From contig JAITFZ010000014.1 in the NCBI GenBank assembly GCA_031280965.1, positions 124,001 through 188,000 of the forward strand: a stretch of DNA of 64,000 bases, read 5' to 3'. Under the pieces are notes generated by a model that made no database searches, was not told the DNA's origin, and worked only from the letters and a program-made list of their open reading frames with translations. This DNA comes from Oscillospiraceae bacterium. GTDB taxonomy: Bacteria > Bacillota > Clostridia > Oscillospirales > Ruminococcaceae. The translations under genes were made by a program, and so were the position numbers. Below are positions 36,506 through 45,934 of the stretch, piece after piece. Every line of letters begins with the position of its first letter. Positions within the stretch are counted from its first letter, which is position 1.

Positions 36506-37051
36506 ATGTCAAGAATAGGTAGAAAACCGGTAACTGTTCCTGCCGGAGTAGACGTTAAAATCGACGGAAACACAGTAACAGTAAAAGGACCGAAAGGTAC
36601 GCTTTCAAGAACAATTGATTCCGAAATCACGGTAAGGCAGGAAGGCGCGGCAATCCTCGTGGAACGCGGCAACGATGAGAAAATCAGCCGTTCACTGCAC
36701 GGGCTTTCAAGAACGCTTGTCGCCAATATGGTTGAGGGAGTAACCGCCGGATTCACAAAAGAACTTGAAATCAGCGGCGTTGGTTATCGTTGCGCAAAAG
36801 AAGGTAATAAGCTTAATTTAACAGTAGGCTTTTCTCACCCGACAATTGTGGAAGACACCGACGATATTAAAATTGAAGCGCCCACGCCCAATAAGATTAT
36901 AATAATCGGCATAGATAAGCAGAAAGTCGGGCAGTTCGCGGCAGAAGTGCGCGAAATCCGTCCCATTGAACCTTACAAGGGCAAGGGAATAAAGTATGCC
37001 GGCGAAGCTGTAATCCGTAAGGAAGGCAAGGCAGGAAAAGGAAAGAAATAA
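36506..37051 (+). CDS. rplF: 50S ribosomal protein L6
   Basis: The 181-residue protein is L6 ([40 protein letters not shown]). It lies near the factor-binding site. TAAGGGGGAACGGTA precedes the ATG. A TTGATAATTGTCAATTA inverted motif follows the stop. Confidence 0.98.
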   Translation: MSRIGRKPVTVPAGVDVKIDGNTVTVKGPKGTLSRTIDSEITVRQEGAAILVERGNDEKISRSLHGLSRTLVANMVEGVTAGFTKELEISGVGYRCAKEGNKLNLTVGFSHPTIVEDTDDIKIEAPTPNKIIIIGIDKQKVGQFAAEVREIRPIEPYKGKGIKYAGEAVIRKEGKAGKGKK

Positions 37052-37085
37052 TTGATAATTGTCAATTATTCGTCAGGAGTTTATC

Positions 37086-37445
37086 ATGATAAAAACAACC
37101 AACAGAAATAAAAGCAGACTTCAAAGACACAAGCGTGTCCGCGCTAAAATTATAGGTACAGCCGAACGTCCGAGACTTTGCGTTTTCCGCAGTGCGAGCA
37201 ACATATACGCACAGTTGATTGACGACACCGCAAAGGCAACATTGGTTTCCGCTTCAACGCAGGAAAAAGACTTCAAGGAAAGCGGCGGAAATAAAGACGC
37301 GGCTAAAAAAGTCGGATTGTCACTTGCCGAAAAAGCAAAGGATAAAGGCATAGAGAACGTGGTTTTCGACCGCGCAGGCTATCTTTATCACGGGAGAGTC
37401 GCGGCGCTCGCAGACGGCGCACGTGAAGGCGGACTCAAGTTTTAG
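37086..37445 (+). CDS. rplR: 50S ribosomal protein L18
   Basis: The 119-residue protein is L18 ([40 protein letters not shown]). It binds 5S rRNA. ATG 37086 is chosen because CAGGAGTTTATC directly precedes it; the frame opens 27 bases earlier. Confidence 0.97.
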   Translation: MIKTTNRNKSRLQRHKRVRAKIIGTAERPRLCVFRSASNIYAQLIDDTAKATLVSASTQEKDFKESGGNKDAAKKVGLSLAEKAKDKGIENVVFDRAGYLYHGRVAALADGAREGGLKF

Positions 37446-37463
37446 TTATAGGAGGAAAAAGTT

Positions 37464-37964
37464 TTGTCACTTTTAAACGCATCGGATTATGAACTTACCG
37501 AAAGAGTGGTTAATATCAAGCGCGTATCCAAAACCGTTAAGGGCGGACGCGTGATGAAAATTTCCGCACTTGTTGTCGTGGGTGACGGCAACGGTATAGT
37601 AGGCTTCGGTATGGGCAAATCGAACGAGGTTCCCGACGCAATTCGCAAGGGGATTGAGGACGCTAAGAAAAATCTCGTAAGAATAACCATAAAAAACTCC
37701 ACGATTCCGCATGAGGTAATCGGTAAGTACGGCGCAGGAGCGGTTCTTATGAAGCCGGCGCCCGAAGGTACCGGAGTTATTGCGGGCGGAGCTGTGCGCG
37801 CTGTCATGGAAATGGCGGGAATCAGAAACATCAGAACCAAATCTCTGCGTTCCAACAACCCGTGTAACGTTGTACGCGCAACTGTACAGGGATTGCTGTC
37901 GGTGCGCAACGCCGAGGAAGTCGCCGCCGTAAGAGGAAAGACGGTTAAGGAATTATTTGCATAA
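37464..37964 (+). CDS. rpsE: 30S ribosomal protein S5, TTG start
   Basis: The 166-residue protein is S5 ([40 protein letters not shown]). The TTG at 37464 is preceded by TAGGAGGAAAAAGTT. S5 contributes to decoding fidelity and mRNA unwinding. Confidence 0.97.
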   Translation: MSLLNASDYELTERVVNIKRVSKTVKGGRVMKISALVVVGDGNGIVGFGMGKSNEVPDAIRKGIEDAKKNLVRITIKNSTIPHEVIGKYGAGAVLMKPAPEGTGVIAGGAVRAVMEMAGIRNIRTKSLRSNNPCNVVRATVQGLLSVRNAEEVAAVRGKTVKELFA

Positions 37965-37985
37965 ATCGAAAGGAAAATTACCGTT

Positions 37986-38162
37986 ATGGCACTTAAAATA
38001 AAGTTAATCAAGTCGTTAATAGGGCGCAAAGACAGCCATATTGCAACCGCACATTCGCTCGGGCTTAAAAAAATCGGTTCGGAAACAACCCAGCCCGATA
38101 ATGAAGCAACAAGAGGAAAAATAAATCATATCTCATACCTTGTGGAGGTAACAGAAGCTTGA
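37986..38162 (+). CDS. rpmD: 50S ribosomal protein L30
   Basis: A 58-residue frame starting MALKIKLIKSLIGRKDSHIA and containing HSLGLKKIGSETTQPDNEAT matches L30 in sequence and in its fixed position between S5 and L15. CGAAAGGAAAATTACCGTT precedes the ATG. Its TGA lies in the first bases of a diverged leader repeat. Confidence 0.95.
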   Translation: MALKIKLIKSLIGRKDSHIATAHSLGLKKIGSETTQPDNEATRGKINHISYLVEVTEA

Positions 38163-38232
38163 AACAAAATTCCCGGTAAAAGGGAGAATGTTGTTTTAAA
38201 GCATGTTTGTGAGGAAAGGACATGGGGAAAAC
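38156..38232 (+). repeat. Diverged leader repeat between rpmD and rplO
   Basis: Begins AGCTTGAAACAAAATT and ends GTGAGGAAAGGACATGGGGA before the rplO ATG, parallel to the ends of copy A at 26344-26424. The mini-frame ATG-GGG-AAA-ACA-TGA overlaps the rplO ATG, as in the other copies. The middle is different. Confidence 0.5.
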
Positions 38233-38679
38233 ATGAAATTACATGAATTATCACCCGCAAAGGGTTCAACTAAAGTTGCCAAGCGCGTAGGGCGCGGTCA
38301 TGGTTCCGGTCACGGTAAAACCGCGGGTAAGGGTCATAAAGGTCAATGGGCGCGTTCGGGCGGCGGCGTAAAGCCGGGTTTCGAGGGCGGTCAGATGAAA
38401 ATTGCTATGCGTATACCTAAGCGCGGCTTCAACAACAAAGTTTTCGCGACCGAATACGCAATCGTAAACATTCGTGACCTTGAAAAACGCTTTGAAGCAG
38501 GTGCGGTTATTGACTGCGGTGCAATTATTGAATGCGGACTTATCAAAAAGCCGTTAGACGGCATAAAAATACTCGGAACGGGCGAGCTGACCAAGGCTTT
38601 CACCGTAAAAGCGGCGAAGTTTTCTGAAACCGCCAAAACCAAAATTGAAAACGCCGGAGGAAAGGCAGAGGTTGTTTAA
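38233..38679 (+). CDS. rplO: 50S ribosomal protein L15
   Basis: The 148-residue protein is L15 ([40 protein letters not shown]). ATG 38233 is chosen as the L15 N-terminus; the overlapping mini-frame upstream may feed ribosomes to it. Confidence 0.97.
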   Translation: MKLHELSPAKGSTKVAKRVGRGHGSGHGKTAGKGHKGQWARSGGGVKPGFEGGQMKIAMRIPKRGFNNKVFATEYAIVNIRDLEKRFEAGAVIDCGAIIECGLIKKPLDGIKILGTGELTKAFTVKAAKFSETAKTKIENAGGKAEVV

Positions 38680-38750
38680 ACCGGAAGTAAAACCTCGAAA
38701 ATTTTGGAGAAGAGTTAACGCCTCATTGGAGGCTGAAAGGTATGGAGTAA

Positions 38751-40067
38751 ATGTTTCAGGTTTTTAGAAATGCGTGGAAGGTAGCCGAATTACGCAAAAA
38801 AATTCTGTACACAGCGCTTATTATTCTTGTGTTCAGAATCGGCTGTGCTATATTCGTGCCTTTCCTTAACACGGAAGAAGTTCAGGGTATGCTTACGGGC
38901 GGCGAGAACACTCTTCTCGGTTTCATGAATACCATGACGGGCGGCGCGCTCGGGAACGGCACGCTTTTCGCTTTGTCAATAATGCCGTATATTAACGCTT
39001 CAATCATCATGCAGCTTCTGACTGTTGCGATTCCTGTATTGGAACGTCTAAGCAAAGAAGGTGATGAAGGGCGTAAGAAGATTAATAAAATCACGAAGTT
39101 TTTAGCGCTCGGCATAGGAATATTCCAAGCCGTTGCGTTTTATATCACACTCAGGAACAGCCATGCCGTAAATTACACCAGCGGTTTCGACGGCTTCCTT
39201 GCGATGATTACCATTGTCGGTTGTTTTACAGCGGGTGCGTCGCTTATTATCTGGCTCGGCGACCAAATCAACGAAAAAGGCATCGGAAACGGCATTTCAA
39301 TCATACTTTTCGCAGGTATAGTTTCAAGGCTTCCGCTTGATATTTACGGGCTCGTACAGCAAATGCGCGTAACCGATGGCGGCGGGGTTCAGAATTATGT
39401 GCTGATTCCTTTATATTTAGCAATTTATATCGCGATGATTGGTTTGGTTGTGCTTATGACCAACGCCGAACGCAGAATCCCCGTGCAGTACGCGAAGCGC
39501 GTAGTAGGGCGCAAAATGTACGGCGGTCAGTCCTCGCATATTCCGATAAAAGTAGCTATGGCGGGCGTAATGCCTATTATCTTTGCGATGGCGGTTATGT
39601 CGTTGCCTCAGACAATCCTGTTCTTTTTCGGAATAGACGGCAGAAACCCTGACAGTCCGGCGTTTTGGAATAATTTTTTGTATTATTTCAACCAGGGTTC
39701 GTGGATATACGCGGTGATTTACTTCTTTATGATTATAGGTTTTAACTATTTCTATATCTCGATTCAGTATAACCCGATTGAAATAGCCAATAATCTCAAG
39801 AAAAATAACGGCGCGATTCCCGGTTATCGTCCGGGCAAACCCACATCGGATTTCATTTACAACTCACTTTCAAAAATTACGCTAATAGGTGCGATTTTCC
39901 TTGGCTTCATTGCTATATTCCCCATTGTATTCTCGAATGTTACGAATATTCACGGAATGGCGATGGGCGGAACAACAATGCTGATTCTCGTAGGTGTATC
40001 GCTTGAAACCATGCGCTCGCTTGAAGGTCAGATGATGATGCGTCACCATAAGGGCTTCCTTGAATAA
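38751..40067 (+). CDS. secY: Preprotein translocase subunit SecY
   Basis: The 438-residue protein has ten membrane helices and SecY signatures (FVPFLNTEEVQ, GIGNGISIILFAGIV, PIKVAMAGVMPIIFA, the cytoplasmic loop around RIPVQYAKRVVGRKMYGGQS). It forms the protein-conducting channel. GGTATGGAGTAA precedes the start. Position between L15 and adk is the standard Gram-positive order. Confidence 0.98.
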   Translation: MFQVFRNAWKVAELRKKILYTALIILVFRIGCAIFVPFLNTEEVQGMLTGGENTLLGFMNTMTGGALGNGTLFALSIMPYINASIIMQLLTVAIPVLERLSKEGDEGRKKINKITKFLALGIGIFQAVAFYITLRNSHAVNYTSGFDGFLAMITIVGCFTAGASLIIWLGDQINEKGIGNGISIILFAGIVSRLPLDIYGLVQQMRVTDGGGVQNYVLIPLYLAIYIAMIGLVVLMTNAERRIPVQYAKRVVGRKMYGGQSSHIPIKVAMAGVMPIIFAMAVMSLPQTILFFFGIDGRNPDSPAFWNNFLYYFNQGSWIYAVIYFFMIIGFNYFYISIQYNPIEIANNLKKNNGAIPGYRPGKPTSDFIYNSLSKITLIGAIFLGFIAIFPIVFSNVTNIHGMAMGGTTMLILVGVSLETMRSLEGQMMMRHHKGFLE

Positions 40068-40129
40068 AAATGTGTAGCGTATAATGAACAATAACGAGGG
40101 GCGAACAATATTCGCCCGAAGGAGACGAT

Positions 40130-40762
40130 ATGAACCTTATCTTCTTAGGAGCCCCCGGGGCGGGTAAAGGCACACAAGCCGAAAACGTCAGCAATAAGTA
40201 CAGCTTACCTGCCGTTTCAACCGGAAACATGCTTCGTGAAGCTGTCAAAAACGGAACAGAAGCGGGACTTAGCGCGAAGCGCTATATGGATGCCGGCGAC
40301 CTTGTCCCTGATGAAGTAGTAATCGGTATATTGAAAGACCGCATCGCCTTAGATGACGCGAAGAACGGTTTTATCTTAGACGGCTTCCCCCGGACTGTCG
40401 AGCAGGCACAGGCGCTCGAAAGAATGGGAGTCAATATCGACAAAGTTTTGAATATACACGTAGCCGATGAGAGAATCATAGCGCGTATGTCGGGACGGCG
40501 TGTCTGCTCTGACTGCGGCTCATCCTATCATATTGAATACAAGCCCGTTAAGTCCGAGGGCGTCTGCGACTCATGCAAAGGCAGTGTAGAGCTTCGCGAT
40601 GACGACAAGCCCGAAACGGTACTCGCAAGACTTAAAACCTACCACGAGAAAACCGCACCGCTGATTAACTTCTACGACAGCCGCGGAAAACTCAGAACTG
40701 TTGAGGGTCAGGAAAAAATAGAGGATACCACCAGATTGACGCTTGAAGCAATTGACTCTTGA
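40130..40762 (+). CDS. adk: Adenylate kinase, zinc-type lid
   Basis: The 210-residue protein has the P-loop GAPGAGKGTQAE, DGFPRTVEQAQAL, and a lid with CSDCGSSYH and CDSCKG (four-Cys zinc site typical of Gram-positive enzymes). It converts ATP + AMP to 2 ADP. CGAAGGAGACGAT precedes the ATG. Confidence 0.98.
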   Translation: MNLIFLGAPGAGKGTQAENVSNKYSLPAVSTGNMLREAVKNGTEAGLSAKRYMDAGDLVPDEVVIGILKDRIALDDAKNGFILDGFPRTVEQAQALERMGVNIDKVLNIHVADERIIARMSGRRVCSDCGSSYHIEYKPVKSEGVCDSCKGSVELRDDDKPETVLARLKTYHEKTAPLINFYDSRGKLRTVEGQEKIEDTTRLTLEAIDS

Positions 40763-40777
40763 CACGCATAGTTTTGC

Positions 40778-41530
40778 ATGATAATAGTCAAAAATTCTTC
40801 CGAATTACAAAAAATACGGAAATCGTGCGAGCTTTCGGCAAGGACACTTCGGCTTGCGGGTGAGAAAATCACCGCCGGAATAAGTACCTGGGAGCTTGAC
40901 CGAATTATCCGCGAATATATCGAAAGGCACGGCGGAAGACCGTCGTTCCTAAGGTATCGCGGCTTTAGAGGAAGCGCGTGTATTTCAGTCAATCATGAGC
41001 TTATACACGGAATTCCTTCCAAGAAAAAAATATTAAAAGATGGCGATATTGTTTCGGTTGACGTGGGGGCTTTTCTTGACGGCTGGCACGGCGACAACGC
41101 CGCAACATTCAGAGTAGGCAAAGTTTCAGAAGAAGCCGACAGATTGCTTCGCGTCACGGAAGAATGTCTTTATGAAGCCATCAAAACCGCCCGACCGGGA
41201 AACCGAATAGGCGACATCTCGAACGCAATACAGACTTATTGCGAAGGCAAAGGCTTTTTTGTGGTGAAAGAATACATCGGTCACGGAATAGGCAGGGATT
41301 TGCACGAAGCCCCGGATATACCGAACTTCGGGAAAGCCGGAAAAGGCGCAAGACTTACCCCCGGAATGACAATTTGCATTGAACCGATGGTGAATCAGTC
41401 AACTTCTGATGTGAAAATTCTTTCCGATAATTGGACGGTAGTGGAAGCAAACGGGAATTTATGCGCGCACTTCGAGCATACAATTGCAATAACTGAGGGT
41501 CAGCCTTTAATTCTGACGAAATTAAATTAA
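40778..41530 (+). CDS. map: Methionine aminopeptidase, type I
   Basis: The 250-residue protein shows the five metal ligands: Asp in VSVDVGAFLDGWHGDNAATF (two), His in GHGIGRDLHEAPDIPN, Glu in MTICIEPMV and Glu in HFEHTIAIT. It removes initiator Met. It follows adk by 15 bases. Confidence 0.97.
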   Translation: MIIVKNSSELQKIRKSCELSARTLRLAGEKITAGISTWELDRIIREYIERHGGRPSFLRYRGFRGSACISVNHELIHGIPSKKKILKDGDIVSVDVGAFLDGWHGDNAATFRVGKVSEEADRLLRVTEECLYEAIKTARPGNRIGDISNAIQTYCEGKGFFVVKEYIGHGIGRDLHEAPDIPNFGKAGKGARLTPGMTICIEPMVNQSTSDVKILSDNWTVVEANGNLCAHFEHTIAITEGQPLILTKLN

Positions 41531-41531
41531 A

Positions 41532-41798
41532 ATGGAAATAAAAATCGGAACTATTGTAAAAAGCATAGCGGGTCACGACAAGGGAAGCTTTTATGTTGTC
41601 GTCGGTTATGAGAATAACATGCCGTTGATTGCGGACGGACGGCGCAGAAAACTTGAAAAACCAAAAGCGAAAAACCCGAAGCACACAGCGAAAACAAACA
41701 CAGTTACAGAACCCGCCGAGTTAACGAACAAAAAACTTCGCGCTGTACTGCATAGTTTTAATTTTCCAAATGAAGGCACAGGAGAACCCGCATGTTGA
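41532..41798 (+). CDS. KOW-domain RNA-binding protein (L14e/L6e-like)
   Basis: The 88-residue protein begins with a KOW-like beta fold (IGTIVKSIAGHDKGSFYVVV, ADGRRRKLEKPKAKNPKH) and resembles the small KOW proteins often encoded between map and infA in Firmicutes. It overlaps nothing but starts 1 base after the map stop, so it is cotranslated. Function is unknown; ribosome or RNA binding is inferred from the fold and position. Confidence 0.85.
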   Translation: MEIKIGTIVKSIAGHDKGSFYVVVGYENNMPLIADGRRRKLEKPKAKNPKHTAKTNTVTEPAELTNKKLRAVLHSFNFPNEGTGEPAC

Positions 41799-41813
41799 GG
41801 AAGGTGATTAGAC

Positions 41814-42032
41814 TTGTCAAAAGAAGATGTAATTGAAGTTGAGGGTATAATACTTGAAGCTTTGCCAAACGCGACTTTTCAAGTCGAACTGTCGAACGGG
41901 CACAAGATTCTCGCCCACGTCAGCGGGAAGTTAAGAATGAACTTTATCCGTATTTTGCCGGGCGATAGGGTGACGATTGAGATGTCGCCTTACGACCTCA
42001 CAAAAGGCAGAATCACATGGAGAGCTAAATAA
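41814..42032 (+). CDS. infA: Translation initiation factor IF-1, TTG start
   Basis: The 72-residue protein is IF-1 ([57 protein letters not shown]). It binds the ribosomal A site during initiation. The start is TTG 41814 after GAGGAAGGTGATTAGAC. Confidence 0.97.
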   Translation: MSKEDVIEVEGIILEALPNATFQVELSNGHKILAHVSGKLRMNFIRILPGDRVTIEMSPYDLTKGRITWRAK

Positions 42033-42047
42033 AATGGAGGAACAGTC

Positions 42048-42161
42048 ATGAAAGTAAGACCTTCGGTTAAACCTATGTGCGAAAAGTGCAAGGTGATTAA
42101 ACGCAACGGAAGAGTAATGGTAATTTGCAAGGAACCTAAGCATAAGCAAAGGCAAGGATAA
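42048..42161 (+). CDS. rpmJ: 50S ribosomal protein L36, zinc type
   Basis: A 37-residue frame, [20 protein letters not shown] to [10 protein letters not shown], matches L36 with its Cys-x-x-Cys, Cys, His zinc ligands. AATGGAGGAACAGTC precedes the ATG. The position between infA and rpsM is the conserved one. Confidence 0.97.
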   Translation: MKVRPSVKPMCEKCKVIKRNGRVMVICKEPKHKQRQG

Positions 42162-42183
42162 ACCATAAGAAAGGAAAAAAGCT

Positions 42184-42552
42184 ATGGCAAGAATTTCAGG
42201 CGTAGATTTGCCTAAAGACAAACGAATTGAAATCGGGCTGACCTATGTTTTCGGGATTGGCAGAAGGACATCAAACGATATTTTAACAGCGGCGGGTGTT
42301 AGCCCTGATACACGCGTAAAAGACTTAACGGAAGCGGAAGAATCTAAAATCCGTGAAGTTATTGACGCGAGTTACATGGTTGAGGGTGATTTACGGCGCG
42401 ATGTGGCGCTTAACATAAAGCGTCTGGTAGAAATCAACTGTTATCGCGGTCAGCGTCACCGCAAAGGTTTACCTGTACGCGGACAAAGAACGAGAACAAA
42501 CGCGAGAACACGCAAAGGTCCCCGTAAGACAATCGCTAATAAGAAGAAATAA
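42184..42552 (+). CDS. rpsM: 30S ribosomal protein S13
   Basis: The 122-residue protein is S13 ([54 protein letters not shown]). It contacts tRNA and L5 in the head. AGAAAGGAAAAAAGCT precedes the ATG. Confidence 0.98.
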   Translation: MARISGVDLPKDKRIEIGLTYVFGIGRRTSNDILTAAGVSPDTRVKDLTEAEESKIREVIDASYMVEGDLRRDVALNIKRLVEINCYRGQRHRKGLPVRGQRTRTNARTRKGPRKTIANKKK

Positions 42553-42610
42553 TAAACCTGCCGCTTAGCGGCATCCCTACACCGGAGGGGATAAAACAGG
42601 AGGAAAAAAC

Positions 42611-43021
42611 ATGGCAAAACAAGCGTCAAAGGGCGGCAAAAAGCCCGTAATACGCAGACGGCGCGAACGCAAGAATATAGAGAACGGTTCGGCACATATT
42701 CAATCCACGTTCAACAATACCATCGTTACCATTTCGGATTTGCAGGGTAATGCACTTTCGTGGGCATCGGCGGGCGGACTCGGCTTCAGAGGCTCTCGTA
42801 AATCCACGCCTTTCGCGGCGCAGTCAGCGGCGGAAACCGCAGCTAAAGCGGCTATGGAGCATGGACTTAAAACCGTTGAAGTGTACGTAAAGGGACCGGG
42901 TTCAGGACGCGAAGCGGCAATCCGCGCTTTACAGGGCGCAGGGCTTGAGGTGCGCATGATTAAAGACGTCACTCCTATTCCCCACAATGGTTGCCGTCCC
43001 CCGAAACGCAGACGCGTATAG
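42611..43021 (+). CDS. rpsK: 30S ribosomal protein S11
   Basis: The 136-residue protein is S11 ([57 protein letters not shown]). It lies in the platform next to the E site. AGGAGGAAAAAAC precedes the start. A weak stem TCAGC/GCTGA followed by T6 lies in the S11-S4 gap (43063-43085). Confidence 0.98.
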   Translation: MAKQASKGGKKPVIRRRRERKNIENGSAHIQSTFNNTIVTISDLQGNALSWASAGGLGFRGSRKSTPFAAQSAAETAAKAAMEHGLKTVEVYVKGPGSGREAAIRALQGAGLEVRMIKDVTPIPHNGCRPPKRRRV

Positions 43022-43112
43022 GGAACACATTCCGAAAAAAATCAAGTCATGTTTGCTTGACGTCAGCAATGCTGATAATTTTTTAAGAAACAATTATGGA
43101 GGAAAATTTTCA

Positions 43113-43715
43113 ATGGCTATTGATAGAACCCCGATTTCAAAAAGGTGTAAGGCACTCGGAATCAGTCCGGCGGTACTCGGTTACACCGCGAAGAAAGAAA
43201 CCAAGCGCAACAGAAACCAAAACAGCAGGAAAAAAATATCCGAGTACGGACTGCAGCTTAAAGAAAAGCAAAAGCTGAAGTTCATTTACGGAGTCTTAGA
43301 AAGACAGTTCCATCATTATTACGTAATTGCAACACGTGAAGACGGTGTTTCGGGCGAAAACTTAATCAGACTTCTCGAAACCCGGCTCGACAGCGTTGTT
43401 TTCAGAATGGGTTTAGCTATAACCAGACGTGAAGCCAGACAGCTTGTAGGTCACGGGCATTTTACAGTGAACGGAAAGCGTGTGGACATACCCTCTTTCA
43501 GGGTAAAGGCGGGCGATGTTGTAGCACTCAAGGAAAAAAGCAGAAAAAGTCCAAAGTTTGAGCAAATCGCTGATTCGGTACACGGCAGAATCTTCCCTCT
43601 GTGGCTTGACGTGAACAAGGAAACCATGAGCGCAACGATTTTGCGCACACCCCAGCGTGATGAGCTTGATTTTGAGATTCAAGAACATTTGATTATAGAA
43701 TTGTATTCTAAATAG
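43113..43715 (+). CDS. rpsD: 30S ribosomal protein S4
   Basis: The 200-residue protein is S4 (RTPISKRCKALGISPAVLGY, ETRLDSVVFRMGLAITRREA, RQLVGHGHFTVNGKRVDIPS). No zinc-binding cysteine cluster is present at the N-terminus. ATG 43113 follows TATGGAGGAAAATTTTCA; the frame itself is open further back into rpsK. Confidence 0.97.
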   Translation: MAIDRTPISKRCKALGISPAVLGYTAKKETKRNRNQNSRKKISEYGLQLKEKQKLKFIYGVLERQFHHYYVIATREDGVSGENLIRLLETRLDSVVFRMGLAITRREARQLVGHGHFTVNGKRVDIPSFRVKAGDVVALKEKSRKSPKFEQIADSVHGRIFPLWLDVNKETMSATILRTPQRDELDFEIQEHLIIELYSK

Positions 43716-43861
43716 TCAAAATCCCGCATATAATGTATATAGTGCTATACAAAAAACACCTTGCTCTGCGAAAGGAATGGGTTATGCCCATGATTTAAAT
43801 GTGGTGTAAGCGGTGAACGAATTTTCATATCTCGTTGTTGCGAGAAAGGATTGGTGAGAAA

Positions 43862-44821
43862 ATGCTTGAAAAAATCGAAAAGCCGGAAATAGAAACTGTT
43901 AAGTTAAAACCCGATGGGAAATATGGAGTGTTCAGTCTCGAACCGCTTGAACACGGCTATGGAAACACTCTCGGAAACAGCCTGCGACGCGTACTGCTTT
44001 CATCTTTACCCGGTGTGGCGGTTACATCTGTGAAAATCGACGGCATACAGCATGAGTTTTCCACAATTAACGGAATCAAAGAGGATGTAACCGAAATCAT
44101 TCTCAACGTTAAAGGGCTAATCGCCAAGATGTACGGCGATGCGCCTAAAACGGTCTACATTGAAGCTGATGGCGAATGTACGGTAACAGCGGCTGACATT
44201 AAGACCGACTCAGAAATCGAAATTCTTGACCCCGGAATGCACATCGCGACCCTTTCTCCGGGCGCGAAGCTTTATATGGAAATGACCTTTGACAGAGGGC
44301 GCGGCTATGTAAGCGCAGAAAAGAACAAAGCGATTTTCTCGCCTATGCCGATTGGTGTAATCGCGGTTGACAGCATTTACACCCCTGTCACGAAAGTTAA
44401 CTACTCGGTTGAAAATACCCGCGTCGGTCAGAGAACCGATTACGATAAGCTCTCGATTGAAGTTTGGACAGACGGAACTATTTCTGCTAAGGAAGCTATT
44501 TCGTATGCGGCTAAGGTGCTTAGTGAGCATTTGGCGCTGTTTGTGGACTTATCGGACGAGCCGGCTCAACCGGAGTTGATGGTGGAAAAGGACGACAAGA
44601 GCAAGGACAAGATTCTCGAAATGACAATAGAGGACTTAGACTTATCGGTGCGTTCATTCAACTGTCTGAAACGTGCGGGAATAAACACTGTTGACGACCT
44701 CATCAACAAGAGCCAGGAAGACATGATGAAAGTTCGTAACCTCGGTAAAAAATCGTTTGAGGAAGTAAGGGCGAAGCTGATTTCACTCGGCTTTGACCTC
44801 GCGTCAAGCGAAGACGTGTAA
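43862..44821 (+). CDS. rpoA: RNA polymerase alpha subunit
   Basis: The 319-residue protein has the alpha N-terminal assembly domain ([37 protein letters not shown]) and the C-terminal helix-hairpin-helix domain ([35 protein letters not shown]) joined by a short linker. ATG 43862 is the conserved start; GAGAAAGGATTGGTGAGAAA precedes it. The 146-base gap from rpsD holds an ATGGG/CCCAT hairpin near 43785. Confidence 0.98.
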   Translation: MLEKIEKPEIETVKLKPDGKYGVFSLEPLEHGYGNTLGNSLRRVLLSSLPGVAVTSVKIDGIQHEFSTINGIKEDVTEIILNVKGLIAKMYGDAPKTVYIEADGECTVTAADIKTDSEIEILDPGMHIATLSPGAKLYMEMTFDRGRGYVSAEKNKAIFSPMPIGVIAVDSIYTPVTKVNYSVENTRVGQRTDYDKLSIEVWTDGTISAKEAISYAAKVLSEHLALFVDLSDEPAQPELMVEKDDKSKDKILEMTIEDLDLSVRSFNCLKRAGINTVDDLINKSQEDMMKVRNLGKKSFEEVRAKLISLGFDLASSEDV

Positions 44822-44870
44822 TTCGCAGGGGAAAATTCCATATTTGCCCGCTAAGAAAGGATAAAATAAA

Positions 44871-45209
44871 ATGGCAATGAGAAAGTTAGGCAGAAAAACC
44901 GCTAACAGAAAAGCAATGCTTCGCGCTATGGTAACTTTTCTGCTTGAGAACGGTAAAATAGAAACCACCGTGACCCGCGCAAAAGAAGTACGCAGTGAAG
45001 CGGAAAAAATAATCACTCTCGGCAAAAAGTCAGACCTACATTCAAAGCGTCAGGTTTTTTCATACGTCACAAAGGAAATCGTGTCGAAAAAGCTGTTTGA
45101 CGAAATCTCGCCTAAATATGCCGAACGCGAAGGCGGCTACACCCGCATAATTAAAATTGGACCGCGACGCGGCGATGCGGCGGAAATGGCGATTATTGAA
45201 CTGGTATAA
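44871..45209 (+). CDS. rplQ: 50S ribosomal protein L17
   Basis: The 112-residue protein is L17 ([40 protein letters not shown]). It is the last gene of the ribosomal operon. The ecfA/ecfT/truA/rplM/rpsI genes that often follow in Firmicutes are absent here. Confidence 0.98.
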   Translation: MAMRKLGRKTANRKAMLRAMVTFLLENGKIETTVTRAKEVRSEAEKIITLGKKSDLHSKRQVFSYVTKEIVSKKLFDEISPKYAEREGGYTRIIKIGPRRGDAAEMAIIELV

Positions 45210-45216
45210 TATGTTT

Positions 45217-45243
45217 AGAAGGGAGGCAGTTTGCGTCCCTTCT
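45217..45243 (+). terminator. Terminator of the ribosomal operon
   Basis: Eight-bp stem AGAAGGGA/TCCCTTCT with an 11-base loop, followed by AATTTATTTT, right after rplQ. Confidence 0.7.
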
Positions 45244-45251
45244 AATTTATT

Positions 45252-45476
45252 TTAAGATAGTTCATTCTTTTCATTAATGTCTTTTACTATTTGAAGTATT
45301 TCTTTTAGAGCGTATTCGGTGACGAGTTCTTTTTTCTCCATCTTGTCACGTTCAATAAAATGTTGCTCAGCTCTTTGCTGGGCTTTTACTAATCTGCCTT
45401 TTAAATTATCTAAAGCATCTATCATATCTGTAATATCGTTGAAAAGTAAATAATAAAGACTTTTATAGTTATCCAA
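45252..45476 (-). CDS. Small helical protein divergent from an XRE regulator
   Basis: The 74-residue frame (from TTG 45476) reads LDNYKSLYYLLFNDITDMID, then KGRLVKAQQRAEQHFIERDK, ending in an acidic helix; it is likely all helical and coiled-coil forming. No family is recognised. The TTG has GGGGGTGAAAATT before it. A longer frame to 45530 is rejected because it would start upstream of the transcription start set by a perfect promoter. It is divergent from the XRE gene at 45592, a likely regulator of it. Confidence 0.7.
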   Translation of the reverse strand: MDNYKSLYYLLFNDITDMIDALDNLKGRLVKAQQRAEQHFIERDKMEKKELVTEYALKEILQIVKDINEKNELS

Positions 45477-45495
45477 AATTTTCACCCCCAAGTAT

Positions 45496-45528
45496 ATTAT
45501 AGTCCAATATGGTCTTGATGTCAAGACC
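45496..45528 (-). promoter_or_regulatory. Consensus promoter with dyad operator between the divergent genes
   Basis: On the minus strand TTGACA (45519-45524), 17 bases, TATAAT (45496-45501): both boxes perfect. The -35 lies inside an 8-bp dyad GGTCTTGA-TG-TCAAGACC (45511-45528). AGTCCAA (45501-45507) and TTGGACT (45556-45562) form outer inverted half-sites. Probably an operator of the XRE repressor. Confidence 0.75.
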
Positions 45529-45591
45529 AATATTGCCTAAAATTGTTTAGCCCAATTTGGACTATGATATACTTATTTATGGGTGATGATA

Positions 45592-45843
45592 TTGTCATAT
45601 ACAAGATTAAAAGATTTACGCATTGATTCGGATAAGAAGCAACGGCAAATTGCTGAAATGCTACATGTAAATCAACGTACTTATTCCCGCTACGAAATGG
45701 GGCAAAGACAAATTCCAATTGATTCCTTAAAAAAACTTGCCGATTTTTATGATACAAGTATAGATTATTTGTTGTACAGAACCGATTTGAAGAAACCTTA
45801 TCCGGAATCGAAGAAGTTGAAGCTCTTACAGGAACTTGAATGA
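45592..45843 (+). CDS. XRE-family helix-turn-helix regulator
   Basis: The 83-residue protein is a Cro/C1-type HTH (SYTRLKDLRIDSDKKQRQIA, HVNQRTYSRYEMGQRQIPID) with the common tail YDTSIDYLLYRTD. It probably represses the divergent operon through the dyad at 45511-45528. TTG 45592 is favoured, since GGGTG lies 6 bases upstream and the family usually starts at SYTRLK; GTG 45583 and ATG 45586 are alternatives. Confidence 0.88.
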   Translation: MSYTRLKDLRIDSDKKQRQIAEMLHVNQRTYSRYEMGQRQIPIDSLKKLADFYDTSIDYLLYRTDLKKPYPESKKLKLLQELE

Positions 45844-45892
45844 TTATGAAAGACAAGAACCCCCGCTGTTTTATATTTTAATTACAAAAAAG

Positions 45893-45934
45893 CATAAATA
45901 AAAAGAAACGCTGTTGCGTTTCTTTTTATTTATG
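45893..45934. terminator. Bidirectional terminator between convergent genes
   Basis: Perfect 19-bp stem (45893-45911 with 45916-45934), loop TGTT, with A-rich and T-rich outer arms, so it ends transcription from both sides. The stop codon of the minus-strand gene lies within it. Confidence 0.9.

Noticed and set aside
43063..43085. Terminator between rpsK and rpsD
   Set aside because: Stem of only 5 bp; at most a weak attenuator in a continuous operon.
42987..43112. Upstream extension of rpsD into rpsK
   Set aside because: The frame is open, but S4 begins at ATG 43113 with a strong ribosome site and family-typical N-terminus.
45477..45530. Upstream extension of the small helical protein
   Set aside because: It would cover the perfect promoter and begin before the transcription start.
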